Shown here piece after piece: positions 1 to 11,392 of a stretch of DNA of 64,000 bases. The notes beneath the pieces were generated by a model, which had not been told where the DNA came from, searched no databases, and saw nothing but the letters and a program-made list of their open reading frames with translations. The translations under genes were made by a program, and so were the position numbers. Origin of the DNA: Siderastrea radians. Taxonomy: Eukaryota > Cnidaria > Anthozoa > Scleractinia > Rhizangiidae. Every line of letters starts with the position of its first letter. Position 1 is the stretch's first letter. The stretch lies in contig OZ024889.1 of the NCBI GenBank assembly GCA_964017195.1, forward strand, positions 66,138,858 through 66,202,857. The letters are read 5' to 3'.

Positions 1-188
1 GAGACCAGTCTTCTTACCTCTTCCCAGTTTTTCTAGGAAGAACGAAGGGGATTTTGCTGGCGGGTTACCTTTTTCCATTTTCATTTTAAGGTTGTTGACA
101 ATGGCCTGAAACTCGCCTTTGTACGTTTTGTTTTATTTATTGAACTAGACTTTTGTGACTTAAGGTGGTAAATTCTGTAACGTTTCAG

Positions 189-677
189 GAACTGGAACCG
201 AAAATTGGTGAAGAGCTTTGCAAGCTGTGGGATGCTGACCAACCCAGTCCAAGCGGGCGCAGTCCAGCTAGAACAGCTAATAACGTCAACAGACGGGGCA
301 AGCCATCTGGATCTGCTCAATCCGATCCTCACCCCTCCCCTAGTCAGTGGCAAGGAGCGCAGTCAAACGTTGGCTACACCACCATACAGCAGGTGTACAC
401 TACCCATACCCCCTCCCTCCCTATCCCTGTACCCATCCCTTCAGCTCGACACACCATCCCTGCGCATTATGCCAGTCACCAGGTTGTCCCAGCCCAGCCC
501 ATGGCCGTACATGCTCACCCAGCATTACCCTTTGGTGCGCATGCAGTTGCACTGCAGTCTCAGTTTCGTCCAGCGGCTTCCAGATTCCCTGGTGCCATTA
601 TGCAGCCACCTCATATGAGGGCAATGGGGCCGCCGCCACGCGGGACAAGAGGGCCATATAACGCTTCCAGAAAATGA
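189..677 (+). CDS. Terminal coding exon of an unidentified host gene (partial)
   Basis: The exon opens after a polypyrimidine stretch and AG at 187-188 and runs in frame to TGA at 675-677. It encodes about 162 residues. The first 14 (ELEPKIGEELCKLW...) look like the end of a folded or helical domain. The rest is low-complexity and rich in Pro, Ala, His and Gln, ending in MGPPPRGTRGPYNASRK, which resembles the disordered tail of an RNA- or chromatin-associated protein. I do not recognise the family. Earlier exons lie left of the window. An ATG at 165 is in frame but falls inside the presumed intron, so the splice acceptor is the better left border. Confidence 0.55.
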   Translation, partial: ELEPKIGEELCKLWDADQPSPSGRSPARTANNVNRRGKPSGSAQSDPHPSPSQWQGAQSNVGYTTIQQVYTTHTPSLPIPVPIPSARHTIPAHYASHQVVPAQPMAVHAHPALPFGAHAVALQSQFRPAASRFPGAIMQPPHMRAMGPPPRGTRGPYNASRK

Positions 678-1509
678 AACGTTTAATGAATTAAGTGACA
701 CTGGGAGCCATTTATGTCCTTATCTTCATAAACATCTTTGACTGTTAAGATGTGATGCCATCTAATGATACAAGAAAGCATGGCTGAATGAAAGAGAACG
801 TTTTATTTGAGATACTGAAATGTGCCAAGTCCGATCTATTCTCTGTTGAATTGTAAAGTGTATTGGAAGTTGTGTATAGAACTTTCATGTATGATTTTAA
901 TGCATTGTCATTTCCAGTATTTTTTATATATCCAGTGTTATGTAGTTACTTATACACTGTTACTGTCTGTACCGTCGTGATAATTATTCCGATAAATATT
1001 GCTGAGAGAGAAAATAGAAGTGCTTGAGGACAAATTATTTTAGGAGATAACAGAGAAAAAGAATAAACACAAACATCTGTCACAGGTTTAAGAATGTTTA
1101 TTAAAGAACATGAACAGTATATTTGACAGGGTGTTTATATCTCTTATAGATTAGAATTGAACTAGTGGTCTCAACACAGCTAACGGAATAAATTTTGGAC
1201 TTCATTCAGCTAGCATGTTTCATTCAATTCCCCCATGTTAGAAATATCCATGAGACTGAACACCACCTTTGCATGCAAGAAAGCCTAGGATCGTTAGGTT
1301 AGGCAGCAACATGCTACCTGTACCAGAATGTTCACTATTAAATTAAATGGTTTGTTGCCGGTGACTTCCAGTATAATCAAACGTTGAAATGTTCCGATAT
1401 CCTTGTTTCTCAATATAGAGAACCGATGACTTGATCTGTGATTCTGGGTGCCTAACCTGAAACAATCCCAGAAGCCCTCACAAGAGTGAGCTCCTGCGTG
1501 ACGTACCCT
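678..1509. other. 3' UTR and intergenic AT-rich sequence
   Basis: AT-rich sequence after the host stop codon, with an AATAAA-type signal near 1062 that could end the first gene's transcript. I see no further coding sequence or clear repeat in this stretch. Confidence 0.4.
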
Positions 1510-1680
1510 GCTGAAATCTTTTATCTTTGAGCTCGATCATTTCCGGGTTCTACTTCTTCATTCCATGAGCAAACATGGCGTGGAAGTAATCGCTATTTGC
1601 AGCGATTGCAATCCGATAAGCTGGAAAGATGTCTTCACCCTGTCTTTTAAACGAACATCAATCAATTCACCTTGCTGTCG
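1510..1680 (-). pseudogene. KLHL BTB-domain fragment (pseudogene)
   Basis: The plus strand here matches 5191-5365 of the KLHL gene closely, including ATGAGCAAACATGGCGTGGA against GTGAGCAAACATGGCGTGGA and AGCTGGAAAGATGTCTTCA. On the minus strand it therefore encodes part of a BTB domain. A 2-base insertion near 1640 breaks the frame and no flanking BACK or kelch sequence follows. It is probably the relic of another tandem KLHL paralogue. Confidence 0.75.
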
Positions 1681-1844
1681 TATTAACACGTCTTACATAA
1701 AACCGAAGCGAATTGGTCCACTCACAACGTACCTTGCCGCTCTAGTTTTATCACCGTGCAGTCTTCCCTATGCCATCTTGGGACTTAGTCTAGGAAGTCA
1801 TTAACTTCGGTTCAAAGTCATAAAAGTAACGTTTTATTCCTGAA

Positions 1845-2725
1845 AAAATTGTCACATTACTATTACAGCGTTCCATTTTTGTTACAAAATTACAATATAA
1901 TAGCGTACAAAGATTGAGAACGGTGAGAGCTTTCATATAAACTACAGCTGTTGGCTAAATCAAGATGAAAACTCACGCTAACTGAGCATATCAGATGCCA
2001 GCTATGCCATTGTGAAACTCTAACAGACAGCCAACACTAATTAATTACACAGTACATATTACGACATGTCGTTAAAGTCAATATAATTTCCTCGATTACC
2101 TAGCTTCATATGGTGCTATGTAACCTTAAAATGTGAATATACCGACGTCCATACGCCGACTGATAACACAAACATGCTGAAATGAGCTAAACGGAAATAA
2201 TGAACACACCAAGTACTGGAACCAGGAGACGTAAGGAGAGGGACCTAGAGAAATATAGAAAACAAGAACCAAAGAGTAACTTTTTTCATAAAGATTCCCG
2301 GGTATAATCTATTTTCGTTCGATGCGGACTAACACCAATGAAGAAATGTCGATTTAACACAAAGTGCACGTCATTGCGGAATTCAGCTTGTCAACTACAT
2401 TCAGCTTCATCTGTATTAATATCTGCGTCACTATTCAACTTGATGTTTATTAATATAAACGAACAAGTGCTTGTAAATTTCTGCTTAATTCTCTCTAAAA
2501 GTTTTATCTCCTTTCAAGGAACGGATAACAAATGCGTTATGGCCATTTTTTATTTATTTCTGAGCTGTGACTCATCTGAGATCTGAGTTCGTCTCGGCAG
2601 TGGTTTGAAATGAACGTTTGAATGTAATAACGTCCTGTTAGTGTATGTAGCTCTACAGAATCCGTTATCTCGCTGCCGCGCCAAATAGCCGTTATGTTGA
2701 ACTTAAATACGACGGACCGAGGCAC
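1845..2725. repeat. Host segmental duplication, copy A
   Basis: Two blocks recur elsewhere in the window. Positions 1850-2290 resemble 16,555-16,862 (shared GTTCCATTTTTGTTACAA and ACTTAAAATGTRAA-type blocks). Positions 2335-2720 resemble 40,037-40,550 (shared TTCGTCTCGGCAGTGGTTTG and GAAATGAACGTTTG). In copy B the two blocks are separated by the 18-kb Polinton and other insertions. The duplicated unit lies downstream of each kelch-like gene, which fits tandem duplication of the KLHL locus. Confidence 0.7.
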
Positions 2726-3195
2726 GAGCTGAGTTGGGCACCGGTCGCTTTTCATCCGGACAACTCACGCACGTTAACCTTTGCAAGTCAGGTTTTGTTC
2801 GGTCAGGAAAACCAATAAAACTTAAACTGACCAACGTTAATTGGGAACGTTCTTTATTACTTTGTCTCGGTCCACATCTGATCAAAATAAAAAACTGCCA
2901 ATATTTCTACTTTAGTCTGAACCCACTGTCTGAACCTCACATTTGCTGCAAACAGGATTTCTTCTTGATCATGAAACATAGATATGTTTTTCCTTTTTGC
3001 GGATTTTTTTACTTAATCAACATAGAATCACGTTTCTCTGTGAACTTTCAATTTTACACTTGAACACATTGGGCATCTACCGTTTGGTGACAGTATATCT
3101 TCCACTATCGCTGGAGTAATACCACCGTTAAGAAGAGAATGTGACAATAGCCAACATGCGGAACATGCACTAACTGTTCAAACTTGTTATTAACA
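2726..3195. other. Region downstream of the KLHL gene, no gene seen
   Basis: AT-rich sequence between the duplicated block and the KLHL stop codon. It probably contains the 3' UTR of the minus-strand KLHL gene. Short open frames here show no recognisable domain. Confidence 0.35.
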
Positions 3196-5410
3196 TCACT
3201 CTGCTTTCAAGCTCTCTCTCTTCACGGCCACATAACATATCGCTGCTTTGTCGGAAATGCTTCTTAAATTAACCCATGTTTCTAAAGAAACAGGATACAC
3301 GTCCCCTGGTGGGATTCTAATGCCACTGTCAACTGGAAATTTGTTAATGATAAAATAAACTCTCCCCTCTATTTCCACTGCACCAAGGTTGTTTGGGGGA
3401 ATATGTTTTTGATCAACAACGGACCACTTGTTGTTTTCTTCATCATAAACTTCAACAGGTGCAGGGTTACCACATAGCCTTGTGCCATCAATATAAACAT
3501 TACCCCCTGCTACATATAGTTTACTGTTCACTTCAAAAAGGCAGGAACCAAAGTGAGGTTTACAGGTTGATGCTTTCTGTTCCCAAACATTCCTCACTGG
3601 ATCAAAACAATACAACAATGCATTATACATAACCTCATGGGAACGGAGGATACCCTGCCCATAAAGCACAAACACCTTTGAATGAAGTACTGTTGCTCCA
3701 TTGCTTTTAACATGACTCCCTGTCAAACTTGCCCTTTCAAAACCTTGCCACTGACATTCAGAAAAACTATACCTTTGAGGAAACTCATTTGAATAATAAT
3801 TATTATCAGATCGGATTGGATACATGTAGTCACCTATAATACATAGGTTGTTAATGACCCCACCTGAGTGTGGTAGTTCTTCCCACACATCTCTTTCAAT
3901 GTCATAACAATAAATGGAGTGTTTAAACGACACAACCCCAGCAACATACAGCTTACTGCCAACAGTCTCTGTACAATAACAGTTCATAAGCTCAGTTGCT
4001 GGAGCTAAGGATGCCAATGGTTTCCATATTTTCGCTTCAACATCAAAATACTGCATTTGAGTCTGTGGAAGAACAGCAACAAGAACCTAAAAGGGCAATA
4101 AAGATTATTGAACAGTAAGTTCACAAAACATTAACTTTTTAATTGGATAGGGGAGGTTTTTTAAAACCAGAGTTATGAAAGGACGTCACGAAAACATAAT
4201 AATGAACTTGGCGCTTTTCTCCGCGGTTATTTTCAGACTGGTGATTACTTTGCAGCCTAACAAAGTCGTGACTATTCTTGGCTGCTAACGAGGTAAGAGA
4301 AGTCACGCAATACTTTCCAGTGTAAAAGGTTGATTTCCACTGTTGCGTAAATTTTACGTTCGTACGGGCGTGAATTTAACTGGCTTTATTTATTTACGCA
4401 CGTAAAGCCAGTTAAATTTACGCCTGTACGCACGTAAAATTTACGCAACAGTGGAAATCAACCTTAACGGTATTCAAAGCTCCGTTCCCTGTTACTCAGA
4501 TGATAATCACCAAAAATTAAATTCGCTTGCAATGGAGTGTTATAATTACAAAAACAAAAATTCGAATAAATGCATTGCTTACTGGCCCCGCTGAACGTAG
4601 TTTAGCTTTCTCTACAGCAAACGTGGAACCCTTGGAAGGCATGCAAGTATATAATAGTGACTCATGCAGCAGCATGTGAACCTCTGGAACGCGCTGCATC
4701 TCCTCTGTGTTCAGTTCTCTGATCACTTCCTTGATATCCACCAGCCCCAGACGAACAGCTCCGATCACTTTAGCCGCGACTGCCATTCTCTCTTCTTTCT
4801 TGTACTTGATCCACTGCATTACTGATTTCAAGACGAAGTTCTCTGATGGAGCACTAAGGTCATCTCGACTGAGAAGGCTCGACAACTGATCTGCGTCAAT
4901 ATGGGACAAGAATTCTTCACTTTCGCAGACTTCCTTGTACATCGAGGCCATCTTGCGTTGTGTAGCTTCTTGCAGGTCTGCTAGGCCATGTCGATCGGCA
5001 ATTGTGCAGATGCGACTATACGTCTGCACATCAAATCGAAGCTCAACAATCTCGGTTTGTAGATAATCGCAACATTGTTTAACAACACTTTCGACTTGAA
5101 GGTGATCAGCTGCAAGAAGAACTTCAAACACGTTTTCATCGTTGACACAAATATCTCCACTGTAGATGGAATCCATCACGATCTTCAAAGCTTCCGCTGA
5201 AATGTTTTCATCTTTGAGTTCGATCACTTCCTGGTTCGATTCCTTCATCCCGTGAGCAAACATGGCGTGGAAATAATCGCTATTTGCCGCGAGCACAATG
5301 CGATGAGCTGGAAAGATGTCTTCATCCACTTTTAAACGAACATCAATGAATTCACCTTGCTCTCGAAACTGAGCACACTTGGACAAAAGAATCTCAGAAT
5401 GTGCAACCAT
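3196..5410 (-). CDS. Kelch-like BTB-BACK-kelch protein, two exons
   Basis: Exon 1 is 5410-4583 and exon 2 is 4086-3196. The donor after 4583 reads GTAAGC on the minus strand and the acceptor before 4086 ends TTTTAG. The junction is phase 0, giving about 572 aa, the usual KLHL size. Exon 1 has a BTB domain ([20 protein letters not shown], about residues 20-120) and a BACK domain. Exon 2 has kelch blades ([26 protein letters not shown]). Members are typically substrate adaptors for Cul3 ubiquitin ligases. I chose the ATG at 5408-5410: the frame continues further upstream only into transposon sequence. The foldback transposon sits 8-16 bases before this ATG, so the native 5' UTR and promoter are now about 8.8 kb away. 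A decayed paralogue lies at 43.9-44.7 kb. Confidence 0.85.
4326..4465. mobile_element. Near-perfect palindromic MITE in the KLHL intron
   Basis: AAGGTTGATTTCCACTGTTG at 4326 is matched by its reverse complement, ending at 4465. The arms are about 55-60 bp and the loop under 25 bp. The arms hold repeated TTTACG and CGTAC units. It lies wholly within the intron and would form a strong hairpin in DNA or pre-mRNA. The target duplication is unclear. Confidence 0.75.
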
Positions 5411-5418
5411 GTTTGATT

Positions 5419-5428
5419 CCGTTATGGG
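5419..5428 (+). repeat. Left target-site duplication of the foldback transposon
   Basis: CCGTTATGGG occurs here and again at 14,233-14,242, directly outside the inverted termini. The duplication is 8 to 10 bp depending on whether the element begins with GG. Confidence 0.75.
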
Positions 5429-5529
5429 TAAAGCATTCATGTAAGCTACATATAACGTCCCAGTATATCCATGAAACATATACACTGCTATGTAAGGGAC
5501 ATATAGCGTCCCATTATATGAAACGTATA
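5427..5529 (+). repeat. Left terminal inverted repeat of the foldback element
   Basis: Contains two related blocks with the motif ACATATAACGTCCCA / ACATATAGCGTCCCA. It matches the reverse complement of 14,136-14,232 with small indels in the middle. Confidence 0.8.
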
Positions 5530-7445
5530 CTTCGTTCACCTAAGTTTGCCTTGGTTCACCTCCGTTTGCCTTGGTTGACCTCCGTTTGCCTTGGTTGACC
5601 TCAGTTTGCCTTGGTTCACCTCCGTTTGCCTTGGTTCACCTTAGTTTGCCTTGGTTCACCTCCGTTTGCCTTGGTTCACCTCCGTTTGCCTTGGTTAACC
5701 TTAGTTTGCCTTGGTTCACCTTAGTTGTCCTTGGTTCACCTCAGTTTGCCTTGGTTCACCTTAGTTTGCCTTGGTTCACCTTAGTTTGCCTTGGTTCACC
5801 TTAGTTGTCCTTGGTTCACCTTAGTTTGCCTTGGTTCACCTTAGTTTGCCTTGGTTGACCTCCGTTTGCCTTGGTTCACCTTAGTTTGCCTTGGTTCACC
5901 TTAGTTTGCCTTGGTTTACCTTAGTTGTCCTTGGTTCACCTTAGTTTGCCTTGGTTCACCTTAGTTGTCCTTGGTTCACCTCAGTTTGCCTTGGTTCACC
6001 TTAGTTTGCCTTGGTTCACCTCCGTTTGCCTTGGTTGACCTTAGTTTGCCTTGGTTGACCTTAGTTTGCCTTGGTTCACCTCAGTTTGCCTTGGTTCACC
6101 TTAGTTTGCCTTGGTTCACCTTAGTTTGCCTTGGTTCACCTCAGTTTGCCTTGGTTCACCTTATTTTGCCTTGGTTCACCTTAGTTTGCCTTGGTTCACC
6201 TCAGTTTGCCTTGGTTCACCTTAGTTTCCCTTGGTTCACCTCCGTTTACCTTGGTTCACCTCCGTTTGCCTTGGTTCACCCCAGTTTGCCTTGGTTGACC
6301 TCAGTTTGCCTTGGTTCACCTCAGTTTGCCTTGGTTCACCTTAGTTTGCCTTGGTTCACCTTAGTTTGCCTTGGTTCACCTCAGTTTGCCTTGGTTCACC
6401 TTAGTTTGCCTTGGTTCACCTCAGTTTGCATTGGTTCACCTCAGTTTGCCTTGATTCACCTTAGTTTGCCTTGGTTCACCTCAGTTTGCCTTGGTTCACC
6501 TTAGTTTGCCTTGGTTCACCTTAGTTTGCCTTGGTTCACCTCAGTTTGCCTTGGTTCACCTTAGTTTCCCTTGGTTCACCTCCGTTTACCTTGGTTCACC
6601 TCCGTTTGCCTTAGTCCACCCCAGTTTGCCTTGGTTCACCTTAGTTTCTCTTGGTTCACCTCCGTTTACCTTGGTTCACCTCCGTTTGCCTTGGTTCACC
6701 CCAGTTTGCCTTGGTTGACCTCAGTTTGCCTTGGTTGACCTTAGTTTGCCTTGGTTCACCTTAGTTTGCCTTGGTTCACCTTAGTTTGCCTTGGTTCACC
6801 TCAGTTTGCCTTGATTCACCTTAGTTTGCCTTGGTTCACCTCAGTTTGCCTTGGTTCACCTTAGTTTGCCTTGGTTCACCTTAGTTTGCCTTGGTTCACC
6901 TCCGTTTGCCTTGGTTCACCTTAGCTTCCCTTGGTTCACCTCCGTTTACCTTGGTTCACCTCCGTTTACCTTAGTTCACCCCAGTTTGCCTTGGTTGACC
7001 TCAGTTTGCATTGGTTCACGTCAGTTTGCCTTGATTCACCCTAGTTTGCCTTGGTTCACCTCCGTTTACCTTGGTTCACCTTAGGGTTGACCTCAGTTTG
7101 CCTTGGTTCACCTCAGTTTGCATTGGTTCACCTCAGTTTGCCTTCAGATTCACCTCCGTTTGCCTTGGTTCACCTCAGTTTGCCTTGGTTCACCTCGGTT
7201 TGCCTTGGTTCACCTCGGTTTGCATTGGTTCACCTCAGTTTGCCTTGATTCACCTTAGTTTGCCTTGGTTCAACTCCGTTTACCTTGGTTCACCTCAGTT
7301 TGCCTTGATTCACCTTAGTTTGCCTTGGTTCACCTCAGTTTGCCTTGGTTCACCTTAGTTTGCCTTTGTTCACTTTAGTTTGCCTTGGTTCACCTTAGTT
7401 TGCCTTGGTTCACCACAGGTTACCTTGGTTGAGCTCAGTTTGTAG
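5530..7445 (+). repeat. Left 20-bp minisatellite array (about 95 copies)
   Basis: Unit TTTGCCTTGGTTCACCTYMG, in strict 20-bp register with point variants (GTTGTCC, GTTTCCC, GTTTACC). The register slips near 7085 and 7150 through short indels. The unit length is 2 modulo 3, so every forward frame reads the same 20-residue peptide over 60 bp. The apparent open frames are a by-product. Confidence 0.95.
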
Positions 7446-7799
7446 GCGGAAAGATTATAAAATTGACAATAGAAACAGGTTTTTCTCTTGGTGTCCTTGC
7501 TCACTATATTTACGAAAGTGAGAGGGAGTGGAGGGGGGGGGGGGGCTATTCGAGGGGTGGGGGGCGTTGCTGGGCTATTGTAGCCAAGGGTGGGCCCTTG
7601 TATGGGGGAGAATTCATCTGCGCTTTTTTGAGCTTGGGCGCTTATAGGAAGAAATACGGTATTTGTAATGTGAACTTGAAGTTAATGAGATTGTTCAGTT
7701 GTACTTAGTGCAAATGCTCGATTAAGCGTCTCGGTCGCTTATCAATTTTCGGCCTTATAGTGGGGGCGCCTATTCGAATCAGAGATCTTATTTGAAGGG
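7446..7799. repeat. Loop segment with GCGCTTAT-type interspersed repeat
   Basis: Holds a G9 run, then repeated GGCGCTTAT and GGGGGCGC motifs (about 7640-7810). Related motifs recur in inverted orientation near 11,130-11,235 (AAGCGCCCA, GAATAAGCGCCC). This looks like a separate inverted-repeat MITE family or an inner inverted repeat of the large element. Confidence 0.45.
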
Positions 7800-8470
7800 G
7801 GCGCTTATTCAATTTTTGAGACAATGACCACAATTTACTCCCGGGTCACTCCCGGTTCCTTTCGGTGCAATAGTAGGAATTGTACCACTTGTCCTTACAT
7901 TGAACATGGCCGCACTCGATATACTTTTCATTCCACAGGTGAAACGTACCATATCAAATCTCATATAACTTGTACTACTTTCAATGTTATCTACATGATT
8001 CAATGTCGCCTATGTAGTTTACAATACATTGGGGAAACTAAAGGTCACCTCAAAGACCGTTTCAATGAACATAGACGACCAGTACTCAATCCTACTTCAA
8101 ATTATATCCATAAAGTGGTTTCAGAACACTTTCTCAGCAATAACCACTCCGACACCCATATGCTACTTATTCCTACTGAAAAACTTAAAAATGAACGCAG
8201 TTCTTTCAGGAAGGCACGTGAGGCTCACATTATTCACAAGGCTAAGACCCTTGAGCCTCTAGGCATTAATAAACGTGATGAACTGTAATTTGTAACTACA
8301 TATAGTAAATTTTTGTTTTGTTTTGTTTGTTTTCTATTATTTCTAAGTCACGCCATACCACGTCATAAATGTAACTTCCGCTCATTGTTTTACTTCATAT
8401 ATATTTCTGTAAATTCGTGATTTGCCTTAATAAAACCTGATGAAGACTGGTATTGGCCAGTCGAAATATT
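7800..8470 (+). pseudogene. Penelope-like retroelement 3' end with GIY-YIG domain
   Basis: The frame 7824-8288 encodes a C-x4-C-x2-C cysteine cluster (CNSRNCTTC) followed by a GIY-YIG endonuclease core: VIYM...LQYIGET...DRFNEH. This layout is the C-terminal endonuclease of Penelope-like elements. The reverse transcriptase part is absent, so this is a 5'-truncated copy. After the stop, CTGATGA (8437-8443), an inverted pair GACTGG/CCAGTC and GAAA (8463-8466) resemble the hammerhead-type motif found in the terminal repeats of these elements. An extra A after CTGATGA departs from the strict core. It lies in the loop of the foldback transposon. Confidence 0.75.
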
Positions 8471-8788
8471 GTAACTAACGTCTTTTCACGTTGCTTGATC
8501 AGTCTCTGCAGTAGTCATTTTGACAATCATTTATAATCTTATCAGTTTTGACTGATCACGATCTTTCTGATCTGACGTTGAGCAAGGTTGATCGTACACG
8601 GTTTCTCCAGTGGTCTCATACCTTAACTTCATACAATTTACCAGGTTTTTAACTGTTTCTCTTTATATACTGAAACTGTAACAAAACATGAACATTTCTG
8701 AAACGATTGACCACAATTTACCGAATGTCTATTTACTGTCACTGTAACCAGCTTTACCAAGTTCTGCAAGAAATCAAAAGCACTATAA

Positions 8789-9283
8789 ATGACAAATCTG
8801 TCAACGTTTTCAATATACCGCTTATGCAAATGTTTACGGAAAACGCACTCAACAGCTCCTAATCATGATGACACCATTCATGATCCAGTGAGCAACCTTA
8901 ACCGAAATCTGGCCTCCTTTGGATTATCGATTGACCCAGTAGTTGGTGATGGCGATTGCGCATTTTCCAGTGTCGTAAAACAATTGCACAAACTGCCCGA
9001 ATTTATTAACAAAGAGCCTTATTTTGTGGAGCACCTGTATGGACTTGGTCTTTCCAAATCTGTAGAAGAGGATGTTTATCGACTACGACAACTCTTTGTA
9101 GACAACGTACAATCTAATGAAGAATATCAATCAGTTGCTGGCATGAATCCCGACAGACTAAATGAAGAAACTGAGCTTTTTAGGGAGCGGGGTACTTACA
9201 GCGGAAATCTGGGGGACTTAGTAATTAAGGTTTGCGCAGATGTGCCTAACTACCAATACCATTTTAAAGAAAAACATGGGTAA
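8789..9283 (+). CDS. OTU-like cysteine protease fragment
   Basis: The frame encodes 164 residues. GDGDCAFSS at residues 53-61 matches the D-G-D/N-C active-site block of OTU-family deubiquitinases. The following helix-rich segment (VYRLRQLFVDNV) and the GNLGDLVIK block also fit OTU proteins such as those captured by transposons. The catalytic histidine region expected further on is missing: the frame ends at 9283 after KEKHG. This is therefore a 3'-truncated or spliced gene. The start is uncertain and the domain is recognisable only from about 8890. It may be the cargo or an accessory gene of the foldback transposon. Confidence 0.55.
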   Translation: MTNLSTFSIYRLCKCLRKTHSTAPNHDDTIHDPVSNLNRNLASFGLSIDPVVGDGDCAFSSVVKQLHKLPEFINKEPYFVEHLYGLGLSKSVEEDVYRLRQLFVDNVQSNEEYQSVAGMNPDRLNEETELFRERGTYSGNLGDLVIKVCADVPNYQYHFKEKHG

Positions 9284-9330
9284 ACTATATATCGTTGGAA
9301 AGGTTAAGTAATGTAGAAAATCGCAAACAA

Positions 9331-9651
9331 CCGCGAAAATGACCATGTGTCATTCAATTGAATTAATAGCGTATCAAATCCAAGTGTGTGAGCATTTTTT
9401 GATATTCTGACTCATCTGGTTATTTTTAATTAATCTGTCAAGTTCGAACAGCAAAGAATACGCAAAGCGCATTGCTTTGAATTTCGCCACTGGTGAAATA
9501 TTATATATAAATTTCAAAAACTGATCGCCGACAAATTTTGGTTCACCGAACATTTAAGAAATGTCCAGGCCAAATTTCACAGCAACCCGCCGAATTTTGA
9601 TACACTATTAATTCATTTATCTGATTGAATAACGCAAGGTCATTTTCGCGG
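9331..9651. mobile_element. MITE-like inverted repeat (about 320 bp)
   Basis: CCGCGAAAATGACC at 9331 is mirrored by GGTCATTTTCGCGG at 9638-9651. The inner arms also match in inverted orientation (GAATTAATAGCGTATCAAA against TTTGATACACTATTAATTC). No coding sequence is seen. Confidence 0.6.
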
Positions 9652-11278
9652 TCATTATTACAATTTTATTCTGCGGAAAACACCGGCAATTCATTTTTTT
9701 CCCGAAATTGAAGTGTGGCAATTTAGCTTTTTTTAATTAACTTAGCGTTAAGGCATGAAATCGTGCAACGTAGAATGCCAATCCAGCAATGCATTTGAAC
9801 ACGGATACAAACTACCTGGAAACTGAGAAGTAAATTCAATTTTGGGACAAGCCTAATCTCCTGCCCAAACGAATGGAAAAGTCTGGAAATGAAGACGATT
9901 TTCAGCCATCTAGTGAATTGTGAAACACTTTCAACAATCGCTGCTTGCTGTTACTTCTCAAAAATTTTCAGTTACATTTGTGTGTGTGTGCTTCACCAGT
10001 ATATGTTGTGCTATCTGAAGAAACGTAAAAAAAAAAATGAAAAAACTGTTTCTATATTATGCGATCGCCAGTGTTTACTGTATTCAAACCAAGAAGTACA
10101 AATTTCAGTCCACATGGATTTAGATCGCCGAATGGCCAAGGGTGACGTTTCCAGCAATCGTTTGGCGATAATATGCTTAGGGGTGCACCACGCCTAGGTT
10201 TCAATTTCCTGTCTTTTGTAAGATTCTTTTGTTTGTGGACAGTTCTTCTTTGTGATATTTACGCAAAGTATATTTTTTTACTCGACCCCTCGTACAGTTT
10301 TTAAAAGAAAATGACTCGGTGTACATTTCCTTTTTACGAAATGCAATACTTGTTTTACTTTGCAAGGAAAATCTACATTTTCAGTTACTTAGGAACTCAG
10401 CGTCAAGACACCCAATATTGATAGAAGAAACATGTCAAAAATTAAGTTTCCATAATAGTCGTCATGACATTAATTTACCTTAGTTTATTAGATATGAAGG
10501 TGTTTTGTACGCCATGTTATTTTTTGTTCGTTAAATGTAGTTTAGAGTTCATTATCTTATTGTTGTTGTGTTGATGGAGGTCATATATTAAGACCCTTTT
10601 TGGCCAAAAACCCACTCTAATTAAAAGACATCGAGTCCACTCAATCAGCCAAAAGCGAATTATTACGTTGACTACTTGTAGTTATAGTTAATAGTTAAGT
10701 TTTTTATGATAAAATTACCAAAATGTATACTTAATGTAACAAAAAATTTGAAAAAAACTGTTATCCTGAGATGAAAACTAGGTTTGAAAATGGCTCACAA
10801 TTAGAACTGTCGTATGAGATATAATGAAGTTACGTTATATTTGGCTCTCTTACACGGATAAAACTGAGTTTTATTTTCTGATAATTTTGCTCAAATCTAA
10901 CTCCTTGATCACACATTATATTAAATAACTTTGTTACTTTGTTATAAACGAACAAGATATTGTTAAGATCATTTGAAACAAAAACACTTCTTTAGGACAA
11001 CTGATATTATTATTCTAGTGATGAACATAGGTAATGACTGTACAAGGATTAAGAAAACAAGTATGAAGAGCACCTCACAAGACCGAGAGACCAAGACGTT
11101 TAGTGATTGATGTAAACCAAAAATGCTAGATTAAGCGCCCAGCTTCAAAAAAGCGCATCGCTTCGAATTAGCTGCCCTCTTATAGATTAAATGAAAAATG
11201 AATAAGCGCCCACCCCCTTCCCCCGAAAATCGAGTTCGGTACAGATTACACTAGTACCGTTAACTGTGTGTAAAATTT
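9652..11278. other. AT-rich loop of the foldback element, nothing recognised
   Basis: AT-rich sequence with only short frames. I see no domain, RNA gene or clear repeat except the GCGC motifs near 11,130-11,235. Confidence 0.35.
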
Positions 11279-11352
11279 AAAACACGAACAGTAGTGTTTT
11301 ATCAAGGACTTAATATATACAGACTTGATAAAACACCTGCTGTTCGTGTTTT
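11279..11352. repeat. Long hairpin, about 28-bp arms
   Basis: AAAACACGAACAGTAGTGTT begins the left arm and AACACCTGCTGTTCGTGTTTT-type sequence ends the right arm, with one or two mismatches and a loop of about 18 bases. It stands just inside the right array and would form a stable cruciform or RNA hairpin. Confidence 0.75.
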
Positions 11353-11392
11353 GAACAGCTTCAAAAACGTCAGCTTAAAAAACTGACCTGAG

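Noticed and set aside
165..188. ATG at 165 as the start of the first gene
   Set aside because: A good AG acceptor at 187-188 makes this the tail of an intron; the ATG is fortuitous.
4517..4582. Extension of KLHL exon 1 to 4,517
   Set aside because: Reading passes through a GTAAGC donor into intron; relatives resume with kelch sequence at 4,086.
5411..5539. N-terminal extension of KLHL upstream of 5,410
   Set aside because: This part lies in the transposon terminal repeat; the native start is the ATG at 5,410.
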